A DNA stretch of 64,000 nucleotides from Bipolaris cookei. Lineage: Eukaryota > Ascomycota > Dothideomycetes > Pleosporales > Pleosporaceae. The stretch spans positions 186,001-250,000 of the forward strand of contig NRSV01000008.1 in the NCBI GenBank assembly GCA_002286855.1, written 5' to 3'. The notes under the pieces are model-generated. The model was not told the origin of the DNA. It saw nothing but the letters and a program-made list of their open reading frames with translations, and ran no database searches. Position numbers and translations under genes: made by a program. How positions within the stretch are numbered: position 1 is the first letter of the stretch; every line of letters starts with the position of its first letter. Positions 33,830-45,361 of this stretch are shown one piece after another.

Positions 33830-34621
33830 TATGACTAGTAGATTGAGTATCGTGTGTTTTAAAAAAAGTTTCTTCGTGAAAAGTGAACGTAAGCCTGCGC
33901 TGCAAGCACTAGAATGTACGATGAAAAAGGATGAAGGATTGAAAGGGCACTACGAGGGCCGGCTCGGACAGTAAGAAGCAGATGAGGAAAAGAGAAAGAG
34001 AAAGTGGAGCACCAGTATTATGAGGCAGATGTCTTGATGTAAGGAGAAAAGCTATCTGCCTGGGGAAGTGTATTCCTTAAATCCACGCATGAAATTGTTG
34101 ATTCTGAAGGGTTTGCGCGCCGGTCGCATGCCGGGCGAAACATCAACCCCCTGGGCTGGACAATCCAGTACGAGTAAGGAAAGTTGGATGGGAAAGTGGC
34201 GAGATTTTGGCGATCCGCCCGCAGTTGCGCGTGGATGCGGGGTTGGGGTGATGCTCGAACCGTTGGAAGAGGGTTGGAGTGCGTCGCGGCGGTGTCACAG
34301 ATCTGTCTCGCCTCTCGCTGCACAACACGCTTTGGGTAATCTAAGAGCCACGAGGCCTATAGCACTAGCGACACAACTACTCATAATGCCTGGACAATGG
34401 GGCTGGAAAAGACCAAGCCGCATAAGAGGCGGTGCCAACTAATAGCTCGCGGCCTACTTTCCCGTCCTCTTTGAGGCACAAACTGTTGGTGGTGAGTCGC
34501 GCCCAGGGTCATGGCAATGAACATCCTTACGCGCATTGGCTACACATGTTGGCAATTATCCAGGCCCAAGTCAATCGTCGTGCAGCATGGCTGATAGCCA
34601 CGCACTTCATATGCACTGCTG
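33830..34621. other. Intergenic region, no gene seen
   Basis: This is the upstream region of the cupredoxin gene and the downstream region of the SMN gene. Overlapping frames of 60-124 codons at 34018-34442 have no recognisable content. Confidence 0.5.
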
Positions 34622-35446
34622 TTATTCTTGTCCGGAAGAGTCGTGAGCCGCCTGCTGCTGCTGGCCCGCATGCAAACCGGTGTAGTAACCAGCATAGTAC
34701 CACGACATCATGATGTTTTTTAAGTTTTCGTCTTTGACTGCAGAACATCAGCACACGGCCCGCTGCCCGCTACCGACTGTCCATATTTCCCGGAAACAAC
34801 GGCTGTCAAAATCAGTAATACGTACCTGTTCCGAGCATCGCCTGGGGCACGGCCTCTGTAAGAGACTCGGCAGCAGCTGGGGCCGATGCAGCCTCAGCAC
34901 TTGGCGATTGGGTATCGTGGGTGTTTTGCTGTTCGGAGTGTCCTGGTTCCTGGTTCTCGTTAGCCAGGGCTCAGAACTCGAGTGTTTCACTTGCGACATA
35001 TACACGTACCTGCTGCACAAGGCCACTTTTTTCCGACTGGGTAACGCAGGTTATCTCTGCATTCGACATATCTGTATCGTCGTAGGGCGCGACGCCATTG
35101 GCCTCTGCTGCTCCTGATGTTGGCTCTGTTTCCTCTATCAGGTCGCCATAGCCCCTGCTGGCGTTAATCTAATTTCATCTTGACAAGCTTTAGGGAAGCG
35201 CTCAGCAAGCACCTACTCTCGTAGTTCTTTGAGCTCCTCTTCTGTGAGCACGTCTTCTAGTCGCTTACCAGACTGGTGGATGCTATGATACTTCTGCGTC
35301 CGCAGGTTAATCAACCTCTTTTCATGCATAGCTTGGCACTAGAGGTGGATTCTCACCTTGTACTCGTTGAGCGCGTCATCCCAGGAACTGATGAGGAGAG
35401 AGTCGTCCCAAGTATGCTTATCACTCATATCCACGACTGGCGCCAT
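34622..35446 (-). CDS. SMN1: Survival motor neuron (SMN) homologue
   Basis: Core subunit of the SMN complex that loads Sm proteins onto spliceosomal snRNAs. Five exons, 35446-35357, 35293-35217, 35157-35010, 34949-34826 and 34737-34622, give 184 aa. The N-terminus has the Gemin2-binding helix pattern (HTWDDSLLISSWDDALNEYK, then KYHSIHQSGK), and the C-terminus a clear YG box, MSWYYAGYYTGLHAG (about 157-171), for oligomerisation. There is no Tudor domain between them, as in the short Schizosaccharomyces Smn1; the middle is a Gln/Ala/Ser-rich acidic linker. The second intron ends CAGCAG, a tandem acceptor that would add or drop one residue. No single continuous frame covers the gene, so it is easily missed by ORF scanning. 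Confidence 0.88.
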
Positions 35447-35769
35447 GCTGATGAAGAGCCAGGGCGTGATTTGTGAATCCAGTCAGACTGCTTTGTATGT
35501 AGAGGCGATGCAAGTTAACTTTGGAGACGCGCAATGAGCAGCGACAAGACCAACAATTCAAAGTCTATGCGAGTGAGCACTTGTACGAGAATGGTCAAGG
35601 GATACGCGAGCGGAAGGGCATGTAGTGAGCTGGTCGACTGGCTTGGCGAGGGTCTAACTTAGCGCAACTGCCCTCAAAAAAAGTTACCGCGCCCGAGCTC
35701 TCCTCCGAACTTTTGCGCGTAACCACCGTCGCGACCACATATTGTCCGACACAATTGCAGCTGACCACA

Positions 35770-37537
35770 ATGGCCCCCGACGATACAAAGGGAAAGAAGC
35801 GCAAGAGTAAGCAATAGCGAAATGGGCAAAATATTTCTGTAATTTTGTCGGCTAATACCGCATAGGCGCGCCTGAGACAACGCCCAAGGCAAAGAAGGCC
35901 AAGAAAGCCGACGATGTAGCTGCCAGCGAGCCCAAGCCAACGCGCAAGTCTGCGCGTAAGCAGGCTTCCGACCTCATGGATCTTGATGAAGAGAAGGGAG
36001 TTGCGCCTGTTGTCGCTGCTGAGCCCGTCAAGCCCAAGAAGGGCAAGCAGAGCAAAGCAGCTGCTCCCGCAAAGGTACCTGAGCCTACCACAGAAGTCGC
36101 AGAGGTCGCAGAGGTCCAGGAGAAGCCCAAGAAGCAGGCAACAAAGGCAAAGGCTGCTGTCGTAGAGGAGACTACTGTCACAGAGACTCCAAAGGAGACG
36201 ATAAAGAAGACGAAGAAGACAAAGGTGGCCGCTGATGTCCCAGCTGTTGTAGAAGAGACCACTGTAGTCACCAAGCCCAAGAAAACAAAAGGCAGTAAGA
36301 AGCAGGAAGCGCCTGAGCCTGAGCCAGAGGTGGATGCCACAGAGCCCGCCGCCGCCTCAGATGACGAAGACGTCGCAGAAGACGACCAGACAGCAGCCTT
36401 GCTTGCTGGCTTCAGCGATGACGACTCAGATGATGCTGACGAGGACGTCAACTTCAACGAGGACGAAAAGATTCCAAAACTCAGCGCAAAGCAGAGGAAA
36501 GCCATTAAGCAGGCCGAGGACGCCCCCAAGTCCAACCAGCCTGGTGTCATTTATGTCGGGTACGAACACTTTACCCCCCTCCTTGGTATTCTGCTAACTT
36601 TCGAACTAGTCGTGTGCCACGCGGTTTCTATGAACCCCAAATGAAGAAGTACTTTTCTCAGTTTGGAAAGGTTAATCAGCTACGCTTGTCGCGCAACAAA
36701 AAGACGGGCGCCTCCAAACACTATGCTTTCGTCGAGTTCCAATCACAAGAAGTAGCTGACATTGTCGCGCGGACCATGAACAACTACCTCCTCTTTGGCC
36801 ACGTCCTCAAGGTTCATCTTATTCCTACTGACCAAGTACGCCCTGATCTTTTCAAGGGTGCCAATCAACGGTTTAAGGTCGATCCCCGCAACAAGAAGGC
36901 TGGTCTTGAGATGGAGCGTGGTGCTGAACGCTCGCAGTGGGAGAAGCGTGTTGTAAACGAGAACAAGCGGAGAGGTACCAAGGCCAAGGAGCTAAAGGAG
37001 ATTTTCGACTACGAGTTTGAGGCACCGACACTCAAGACCGTTGACAGCGTCCCTGCGCACACTACTATAAAGAAGCTCAAGCCTTCGGAGTCCAAGAAGC
37101 TTATCACTGATACGTCTGCTGAGGAGGCTACTGTTGCCGAGCCAAAGGCTAAAAAGGGCAAGAAGGGAGCAAAAGCTCAGGCTGAAACACCAACAACAGA
37201 GGCCGTTGAGCCTGCCAAGGTAGCCTCTCCCGCACAAGCGAAGAAGGGCAAGAAGACTACAAAGGCAACTGTTCCGGAGAAGCCCAATGATGTGGCTGAA
37301 GAGCCCGCGGTAGTCGAACCTGCCGCTGATAAGAAGACTAAAAAGGACAAGAAGCGAAAGTCCGACGTTGCACTTGAGACTAGCACCGTTGCCGAGGAGG
37401 TTGTTGCTGAAGTGCCAACCAAGAACAAGAGGGCGAAGAAGGAAAAGGAGAGTAAGCCCGAGACCATTGTCGAAGAAGTCGAGGAGAAGAAGGTTGCTGC
37501 AAAGCCCAAGAAAGCTAGCAAGAAGGCAAAGGCTTGA
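35770..37537 (+). CDS. NOP15: Nop15/NIFK-like nucleolar RRM protein
   Basis: Pre-60S ribosome biogenesis factor. Exons 35770-35806, 35866-36559 and 36610-37537 give 552 aa. The first 230 residues are a Lys/Ala/Glu/Val-rich tail with an acidic patch (SDDDSDDADEDVNFNEDEK). The single RRM runs from VIYVGRVPRGFYE (RNP2-like) through YFSQFGKVNQLRLSRNKKTG to HYAFVEFQS (RNP1), then the family-specific NNYLLFGHVLKVHLIP and PDLFKGANQRF. The second intron lies inside the RNP2 strand. The C-terminus is again KKGKK/Glu/Ala repeats. Yeast Nop15 is shorter (220 aa); long charged extensions are usual in filamentous fungi. Several antisense open frames across this low-complexity DNA are shadows. Confidence 0.87.
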
Positions 37538-37999
37538 GTGTTTACCCATCAATGCGGTACATCAGTCTTGGTCTTGAGTTTTCTTGGACGTTCATCCGCA
37601 TGCATATTTAGGTAGCTTCGCCTGGCATGGAAATGATCTACTCTTGTGACTGGTTTTGTGTCTTAGCGTTTGACGACTTTTCTTCTATTCTTCAACACAT
37701 GGAGCGAATATTATGAAAAGCAAAGGATCAGCATGGGCAGGATAAGATAGGACATACCAACCAAAAATGTTTCCATCACTACCAACTTACCTATAACCCT
37801 ACTCATGTCAGCATCACCCTGTAGTCATGCTACGCCCCGAAGGATGCATAGCGCGACCGTCCCGCCCTCACAACCCCCATACCGTTAGCCCAGCAATTGA
37901 AACGCGACATGTTTAACCAATTCCACAATTCCTCACAAAACATCACCTCCCGTTCCTTATCTCCACCTTCTCCGCTCAAACCCAATTGCAACTTCCCCA

Positions 38000-38777
38000 A
38001 TGGCGAACGCAGACCCCCGTCTCTCTGCATCCCAAATGCACGACTCCGTCACCTCGTTGCCCCCCTCAACCAGACACATCATCACGCATGACGCACAGGG
38101 AAAAAGCATCGTTCATTCTGCTCCGGCGTTGCAGTATTACGGACTACCCGGTATAGGTGGCGCAGCTCGCTCGTGTACGTCCTCTTCCCCATTCAAAAAA
38201 AATACCAACATCAACAAAACCGTGTAAATCCTAATGCAAAATGAAGACGCAACCTCTTCCACCCCAGCCTCCCTTGCAAATGAGGCAGACACAGATGCGT
38301 ACCTATCAGCCACTGGCCCCCAAAGTTTCACAACCCGCGACATCGTATCCCCAGGCTCGGGGTCGCACTTGATAGTCTGCGAGTTAGGTCCCGGCCAGGC
38401 GAGCCAGATGCACCAGACGGTATCGGTAGATTATGTGGTGTGTACGCATGGGCGGTTGAAGATGCAGGTGGGGGGTGGGGAGGTGATTGAGTTGGGGCCT
38501 GGTGTGAGTTCTTTTTCCATTTCCATTTCCATTTCCAATTTTCTGTTTTTATATTTTTTATGTCTAGGATTGAAGCTGATGAGGTGAATTTCAGGACCAC
38601 GTTGTTCAAAGGGGAACAATGCATAAATGGATCAATGGATCGGATACGGAGCCTACGCGCTTCGTTGCTGTTACGGTGCCGTGCGAGCCGTTTAAGATTC
38701 CGGGGACTGACAAGATGCTGCAAGAGGTGCATGTTGAGGGAAGTGAGGCGAAAGATTGGGATGTGAGTCAGTTGTGA
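38000..38777 (+). CDS. Cupin-domain protein
   Basis: Exons 38000-38174, 38247-38503 and 38595-38777 give 204 aa. The cupin beta-barrel covers about residues 75-170: DIVSPGSGSHLIVCELGPGQ, MHQTVSVDYVVCTHGRLKM, then GGGEVIELGPG joined by splicing to DHVVQRGTMHKWIN. His and Asp residues in these strands could bind a metal, but the classical HXHX3-4EX6G is only partly present. The first intron acceptor (ATGAAG) is weak; skipping it would start the protein at the ATG at 38234. Related fungal proteins are annotated only as cupins, so no substrate is proposed. It is convergent with SEC23, about 180 bp apart. Confidence 0.75.
38514..38537. repeat. TTTCCA hexamer repeat inside a cupin-gene intron
   Basis: About four TTTCCA units lie directly behind the donor site of the second cupin intron. 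The pyrimidine-rich run may simply fill the intron. Confidence 0.7.
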
Positions 38778-38954
38778 AGTGTCTACCAAATCTTGGATTG
38801 ACACACCATTGAAAGAGAGCAACACGATGCAGAATAAAATATCGACAACGAAAGAAGTTAATGGTTTCATTTCTCGCTAACAACACAATACAAAACTGCT
38901 CATCTGAATCGACTAGCATCCAGGTTAGTGACTCCTCCGAAAACCATTCCTGTC

Positions 38955-41601
38955 TTAACCAGTGCCTGATACGGCGAGTTTCATCAGATGGTCCATGAAT
39001 GTTTGCAAACTGACGTCGTCGGTGAAGATGGTCTGTGCAGTCTGCGCGACGCCACCATAGGTTCCAGTAGTGTGTGTTGTCGAAGGGTTGAGCTTGCTGA
39101 GCAGGAAACGGGCTTGTGAACCACCAGCATCACACACAATGAAACGGGGAAGTGGGAAGCGATCCTGAATGAGCTCCTTGGCGTCCTCCTTGGGCGCTTC
39201 CAAGAGCGCTCGGAAGTTCTCGTAACCCTCTTGCTCGTGATAACCAGCCTTCCTCCATTCCGCCATAGTCTCGCCGTGGAAAATGAGAATGTGGAAGAAG
39301 GTGTCGAGCAATAGAATGGTCTCATTTTGAATTGAGCTAGAGTCGAGGAGTACAGGCTGGCCGCCTTCGTGGTCAAAGCCGTAGCTGTCCAAAGTCGGTT
39401 GAATCATGATAAGGGAGTTGCTGACATCTTCGCGATTCAAGACGTGACGGTAAAAGGCAGTTTCGTCGGGAGAGTTGTTGAATACTTGCAAAAATTGCGA
39501 ACGACGGAGATGGAACATGAACTGCGGGTATAGCGTGAAGTTCTTTTCGAGCCTAGCATGAAGTTAGCAATGAACCTGACGGATTCCAGCCTGCCAAGAT
39601 TGGCGCACTCAATGCAGTGCTGCCATCCCGAGGCCAGAAGCTGTATGCATACCTAAATGACGAAGGATCGTCCTTCCTATACTCGGCGAACCGAGCGCAT
39701 AGTCGGATCAACATGCGGTCGACCCATCTCAAGACGTCTGGGCCATCGTCGACCTCAGCCTTGAAGACCGCTATCCTCGACATGAGAACTGCAGCAGCTT
39801 CTTGATCAAAGGACTGGGCAATGGCGGGGTCGCCAGAAGGACCACTCAACGGTCGGGCCACGGTGGTGACTATGGAATGTTAGCGATGGTAGTTGGCGTC
39901 GCAGCAATACTTTAATATACCTCTCAGGTGGTACTGGCCAGCCGAGTGCTGGTAGTGCGTGAGAAACTGGATAAGAGCCTGTTGCTGGCCTGATTGCATC
40001 TGGCTTGGTCCTCCCTGACTGGCAATCTCAAAATAGATACCGTACGAAGACTCAGGATCGATACCGCACATCTTCCATGCGCATGTGTTTCCAATACCAC
40101 ACTCGGTCTCGCCAACAGCTACGGACTTCTTGTTGAGCGAAACCGCATGACCAATCAGACCACTAAGTTTCAACTCCTTTGTGGTAAGCACCTCGAGGTT
40201 GGCATTGAAGGCCATTAGGAGATTGTCATCGGCGTCTTTGTTAAAGACACGCGCAAAGGACTGCTTGTACATGGAGGAAGTGAAGCTATCCGTCAAGATC
40301 ATATGTCCACCTGTCGAGTTGGCAAGACCGCGCATTTCGAGCAGACCAACTTGGTCAAGACATCCGGCAAAGATATCGATAATATGGCCGTTGTGCGAAA
40401 CGCGCTTGGCAAGGTTCTCGTAGAACTTGAGAGCCTTCTTGTAGTACTTGATGTTGTCGCGGTCGATGTCATGGTGCGATCGAATGGGCTCACGGAGCTC
40501 GGGTCCAACAACCATACCAGGACCCTCGGTCGCTGGGCCACCACTGAACAGCATGATACGGGAACCCTTGTTCACAAATTGTGTCTCCAAAAGTCCAGCG
40601 GCGACACTGAGCGCGACACCGGTACATCTCAGAGGGCGCTTGTCGTTTGCGACGGGCCAGGGATCTCGCTGAAGAGCTTCAAGGGCGTTGGTCAATTGAA
40701 ATTCGCACTGCGACACGGGGAGGATAAAGCGCGCGCCAGCTCCTGCTGGGGGTGCCATGGGGGGCCGGCCCGGTTGTTGTGGAATGCCCGGTCGCACAGC
40801 CATCTGGCTGAGGCCAAGCATCTCGTGGACCTGCTTGGAGGAGTAGTCCTTGCTGCCACGGAAGACATAGGACTTGGCACACTCGGTGTAACCCAGCTCA
40901 TGAACTTGAGCCTGGGATTGTTAGCCAGTTAACAGCAGTGCCTGTAGTATTCTACTCACCATGGTACCATATGTGATGAGACCGACAAGAGCGTATGCGG
41001 GGAGCAGACTCAGGCTCATGATGATTGAGTCCTTGAGAGCCTTCAAACTGTCCTCCTCCTGGCATGTGTCGACGACGAAGAGGAAGATGGGAGGAGTATC
41101 TACGGGTTGAGGGAGACGGTACTCGATGGTGGTGCTGGCTGCGTGCAGCTCTGGGGGTATTTGCTGCTCGGAGATGTCCTTGTAGTGGGGTGGGAGAGAG
41201 TTGCGGTTGAGACAGAAGGGACATATCCAGACACGGGCGCGCATGTCAATCTGGCTTTTAGATAATTAGCCGCAGTACATTTTGCATGTGTAGCATTGGG
41301 TCTCATCATACCAGAAGGGGTTGAGGACAGCCTTGCATGGTGCTCTGCAGACAACGGGCTGATACTGGAGCAGTGGGGTGTCTGTCTTCTCCTTCAGAGG
41401 GGTGTATAGGGCGCCAATGGGAACAACAAGGCGAGATGCTTCCTGTATAAATAGTCAGCGTTCCCTTGACAGCATTGCGACGGGTGAAGGCAGCGGTCAG
41501 CATACCATGCGCGAGCTTGGAAACGTGTTCCAACTGAGACGGAGGCCATCTCTGTCCTCGATCTCGCTCCACTGGTCCTTGAGTGCCTCAAAGTCGGCCA
41601 T
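38955..41601 (-). CDS. SEC23: COPII coat GTPase-activating subunit Sec23
   Basis: Inner-coat subunit and Sar1 GAP of ER-derived vesicles. Six exons, 41601-41506, 41442-41312, 41254-40960, 40911-39921, 39869-39653 and 39552-38955, give 775 aa, typical for Sec23. It starts MADFEALKDQWSEIEDRDGL. The zinc finger is assembled over a junction (VVCRAPC, NPFC, WICPFC). The trunk/vWA-like region holds IFLFVVDTC, MLFSGGPATEGPG and DSFTSSMYKQSF; the helical domain KNFTLYPQFMFHLRRSQFLQ; the gelsolin-like domain includes the C-terminal FIVCDAGGSQARFLLSKLNP. The arginine finger needed for Sar1 GAP activity is expected in the trunk/helical interface but was not placed exactly. All introns are GT-AG with consistent phase. 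Confidence 0.95.
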
Positions 41602-42917
41602 GCTGAATGGTTACGAGGCGCCTCGATATGTTGAGACGACTGGTAGGAGGGAGTGTTGTAGTAGGGCAAGGTTGGTGCTGGAGGGCAGAACCGAGGACGC
41701 CCACGATAGGTGACGGACTTGGTGGGGCTACGAGAAACGTGCGCTGGGCGAAAGTAGAGCGGTGTAGGGGAGATGGAATGAGGGCAGAGGAGAGAAATGT
41801 GTTGCTGCCTCTTGACCAAGCACACAATATGGCAACGTCTCAACACCAGAGCTCCCTTGGTCAAGCTACATATCCGTGGGTACTCGAGTTGGCGATGCGG
41901 CCAGATGTTCTTGCCCTAGCGCGCTTGTTTGGGCATAGCGCCCGATGATCGCGTTCAAAACCTCTGATTTTCTCGGGCTGGCCTCGCTTCTTCTTTCTCT
42001 TCACCACCGCCAGCTTCACAAATACTACGTAACGGCAGGCTCTTAGTTCTTCAATGAATGAGCCTGTTTTCGCGCTGCGCGCAGAAGAGATTAAGGCCCA
42101 TGGCTGGGCGCCCGATCTGGAAAACTCGTTCCGAGTATACTGAGAGGTTGGGAATCAGCAGAGGTCACATTTTAGTCGTCTTTTCTCTTGTTTGTGTACT
42201 CATCTGGGTGCATGTTTCCGGTCACTGTTTTTGCAGCACGCAAAATCAATGTCACGTGCGTTGCTCTGCCCGACATGACGTCCTCCATAGTCAACCTATG
42301 TCGGATGCAATGCCAGAGCTTTTTTGAATCACTTCACTCCACCCTTGCTCTACGTTGTCAGCATGCATTGCTGCCTTTCACCTTGCGTTCCCCAATCCAG
42401 CATCCTCCTCCGTTGTCACATCCTATTCCTTGCTGCGATTCACGGTTCTACGTACTGCAAGTATACTTGCCAACAGCCTTTGTTGTCTATCATGGCACCC
42501 TTGTTGTCATGACATGGAACTCTCCGCACGTACACACACGGTGATTTCAATTGGAGCTGACGAAGCACCACCAGAAAGACCGCCTCGTATTAGGAACGTG
42601 TCTGTTGTTGATCCCGTATCCACTGCCATTTACATACGGAATGCCATTGGGTTTTGCGGATTACTAACCGTGGACGCCCCAGGTAGTTGTACTCGGTGTA
42701 GCATTCTACTTTTTCGCATGATGCTGGCGTCAGCTATTTACGACCTGCTCAATCTGGCTTGCGTTGCTATGGAATGAAATGAATCAACCCTGTGACGGAT
42801 GGCCCTTTCGCCGGGAAGGTGGTACCAGTGGCTTTTGTTTGCTGTTAAGCTTTCCCCACCTCTCACCTACCACATGCGTTCAATGCTTCAGTCACTCTAT
42901 CAAGCCCCTCATTCAGC
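41602..42917. other. Divergent promoter region of SEC23 and the glycosyltransferase gene
   Basis: No recognisable gene. Frames of 110-156 codons overlapping the SEC23 5' end, and frames at 42058-42777, are out of context and not conserved in appearance. Confidence 0.5.
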
Positions 42918-44225
42918 ATGCCTTCTTTCTATCCGGCCACTGCTACCGCCATGGTCCTGGCTTTCATTATCGTCTACACAATCTGTTCACTGTCTACGCA
43001 CGACCCTACATCCATCTTCTTCGACGCGTCCAATGCCTACATCCCGCGATACTCTGCTCTGAGATACCAGCAGGCCATGGCGTACATCTCAACTTACAAC
43101 TCTACATCAAGCGCCAGTCTATTAGGAAGCAAGGATTTTAACAAGAAACTATGTATTGGCATACCCTCGGTCGCGCGTCACGGCCCACAATACCTACCTG
43201 GTGCCATTGGGTCTCTGTTGGATGGCTTGACAGTGGATGAAAGGAACGAGATCTACCTTATGGTGTTTCTACCGCATTCGGACCCTAAGGCCCACCCAGC
43301 TTATGGAGAAACATGGCTACCTAGGTTGACTGATCGTGTACTCACATACGAAGGACTCGATGCAAAGGAAATGGCTCACATTTACAAAATGGAAGCTCAA
43401 GGAGGCGCTTTCAAAGAGAAAGGATTGTACGATTACTCGTATCTAGTATCAAAATGCGCCCAGCTTAACACGCCGTATATCGCCATTCTCGAAGACGACG
43501 TTCTCGCTATGGATGGATGGTACCACCGCATCATCAATGCATTATTGGATGCTGAGGACCAGTCAATACAGCGACACGGGGAAAAGTTCTTGTATCTCCG
43601 CCTGTTCTACACAGAGGCTTTTCTAGGCTGGAACTTGGAAGAATGGAAGACATATCTTTTCTATTCCCTCTACTTCGCTGTCATGCCGGCAGCAGTTGTT
43701 TCTTTCCTGCGCATTACGAAACTTACACCAAAGCTTTTGCTGCCACTAAACACACACTTGCGGCCATCAGAGGTGCGTAGTGGATACAGCTATCGTCGCC
43801 TAGTGGCCACATTCTACGGCCTCATGGTGGTATTCATACTGCTCTTCTTCGCACTGGGGCGCATGACTGTCCTACCTCTTCCTACTGGAGTTCATGAAAT
43901 GCCGCGGTTCGGCTGCTGCAGTCAAGCCTTTGTCTTCCCCAGGCAGAAGGCTCTTGAACTGGTCTCATATTTTGCGGAAATGAAGACTGGCTACGTGGAT
44001 GTTTTGACGGAGCGCTATGCCGATGTGAGAGGTGAGTTGCGGTATGCTATCACGCCGAGCCTTTTCCAACATGTCGGTAAAACGAGCAGTAAGATGGGCT
44101 CTCATGGGCCAATCACTAAGGGAAAGACGTGGAGCTTTGCCTTTGAAAAGTACGCTGCAGAGAAGTTGAGACAAGAGCACGAGGCTGTAGGAACGTGGAA
44201 AGATGGGGTGGACGAAGAACGATAG
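42918..44225 (+). CDS. PGAP4-like membrane glycosyltransferase
   Basis: 435-aa single-exon membrane protein. An N-terminal signal anchor (about 8-26) is followed by a GT-A-like domain with LCIGIPSVARHGPQYLPGAI, IYLMVFLPHSD and the DxD-type IAILEDDVLAMDGWYHR (EDDV at 192-195). Two closely spaced hydrophobic helices (about 246-265 and 294-313) interrupt the catalytic region, then FGCCSQAFVFPRQKA and the C-terminal part follow. Two transmembrane helices inserted in a GT domain are the distinctive layout of PGAP4/TMEM246, the Golgi enzyme that adds GalNAc to GPI anchors in animals. Fungal relatives of this layout exist, but their sugar donor and acceptor are unknown. There are no introns, unlike most neighbours. 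Confidence 0.76.
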   Translation: MPSFYPATATAMVLAFIIVYTICSLSTHDPTSIFFDASNAYIPRYSALRYQQAMAYISTYNSTSSASLLGSKDFNKKLCIGIPSVARHGPQYLPGAIGSLLDGLTVDERNEIYLMVFLPHSDPKAHPAYGETWLPRLTDRVLTYEGLDAKEMAHIYKMEAQGGAFKEKGLYDYSYLVSKCAQLNTPYIAILEDDVLAMDGWYHRIINALLDAEDQSIQRHGEKFLYLRLFYTEAFLGWNLEEWKTYLFYSLYFAVMPAAVVSFLRITKLTPKLLLPLNTHLRPSEVRSGYSYRRLVATFYGLMVVFILLFFALGRMTVLPLPTGVHEMPRFGCCSQAFVFPRQKALELVSYFAEMKTGYVDVLTERYADVRGELRYAITPSLFQHVGKTSSKMGSHGPITKGKTWSFAFEKYAAEKLRQEHEAVGTWKDGVDEER

Positions 44226-45057
44226 ATCGAGTCTGCAACAGGATGTATGGTACTTTACTTCTTATAGCTACAGCAATGACTAACCCTACTTACTCCTTAG
44301 GTCTTCTTTAGTCTTGACTGTCTAGCAGCGAACCTTTTAGTCACAAACAACTATCTAAGCGCCGCAAGACTGCAATCCAATCAGCTACTACGCTCCTTTT
44401 ACGTTCTATTACACAATAACACTATCCTGAATTCGCATCACTCGTAACGTTTGTATTATTTACACTAGACGCAATGCTGCTGCGACACGGCTGTATTATT
44501 ATTATTATTCCATTATAGTCCTGTATCAGCCGTTGGCTATGTAAGACTTTGGCCAAAGGCCGTTCTATCTAATTAGTTACAATTTGGTACTTTGTGCTGT
44601 ATTGCGTGACTGTGGTGCTTCGGCCTTTGACTAGCTAAGCTATTGCTAGCTTTCTAGACGCCTGGTGCTAAAGAGCAGTTTGGTAACAGGGAGAGATGTA
44701 GGGCAGCTAGGCTACCTTCGCGACACGACTGTAGCTACATTGCGCAATGCGGGCATCTGGCTAGTACTCCAACTGCTGTTGTCGATTGTGAAATATTCCC
44801 TGGTGGGGTGAAAAGATAGTACTTTAGATTCTTAGACGACATTGCTTCGCGTTGTACGATGTTAGATGATTACAGATTGCTCTATTGCACATTGTTAAGA
44901 TGCGATAGAGGTTTTGTGACTTAATGGAAGAAACGGAGCGATCTTGTAATACTTGAGGTGTGGCTTACAAGTTATGTAAAGTTTTTTATCTTGCTTCTTT
45001 ACTGGTATTCTAGGAGAAGCTAGAATGCAACCACGCTCCTATCCCGCTTCCTCACCA
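44226..45057. other. Intergenic region entering the mobile-element island
   Basis: AT-rich DNA without a gene. It contains a minus-strand retroposon-tail-like segment and the left flank of a hairpin element. Confidence 0.5.
44494..44570 (-). repeat. Retroposon 3' tail-like sequence (minus strand) with AAT repeats
   Basis: Read on the minus strand it has a GGCCTTTGGCC hairpin core, GTCTTACATAGCC, GGCTGA and five AAT units. This is the same order as at 28813-28888, though diverged. Two dispersed copies support a repeat family rather than chance. Confidence 0.45.
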
Positions 45058-45197
45058 GCAGAGTTGGAAACAATCAATCTGATCGGCAGATTGATTCGCG
45101 AACGTGCCACAGATAGGGATGTGTATAGTGGCACGGAGCACAGGGTGGCACGTTCGCGAATCAATCTGCCGATCAGATTGATTGTTCCCAACTCTGC
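45058..45197. repeat. Hairpin element: 52-bp inverted arms around a 36-bp loop
   Basis: Arms 45058-45109 and 45146-45197 are inverse complements with one mismatch. Just outside lie near-identical direct repeats (GGTATTCTAGGAGAAGC at 45004-45020 and GGTATTCTGGGAGAAGC at 45203-45219). The structure could be a miniature inverted-repeat element, or a fold-back remnant of a larger one. No coding content. Confidence 0.8.
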
Positions 45198-45361
45198 TCA
45201 CCGGTATTCTGGGAGAAGCCTCCACCTAGCAATGTACTGTGGCAATAGTGAAACGTTGCTTGTGTGAGTCTAATTTAACTTGCACATTATCAGCCTAACT
45301 TTAGCTGGGATTCATTTGAAGCCTATATGTTTTTAACCAAAAAAGGACACTTCTAATATAA

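Noticed and set aside
35852..37552. Long antisense frames (up to 232 codons) over the NOP15-like gene
   Set aside because: They are Ser/Ala/Phe-rich mirror translations of Lys/Glu repeat codons. The plus strand has the RRM and proper introns.
45058..45197. Hairpin as a transcription terminator
   Set aside because: Arms of 52 bp with outside direct repeats far exceed any terminator; a fold-back element fits better.
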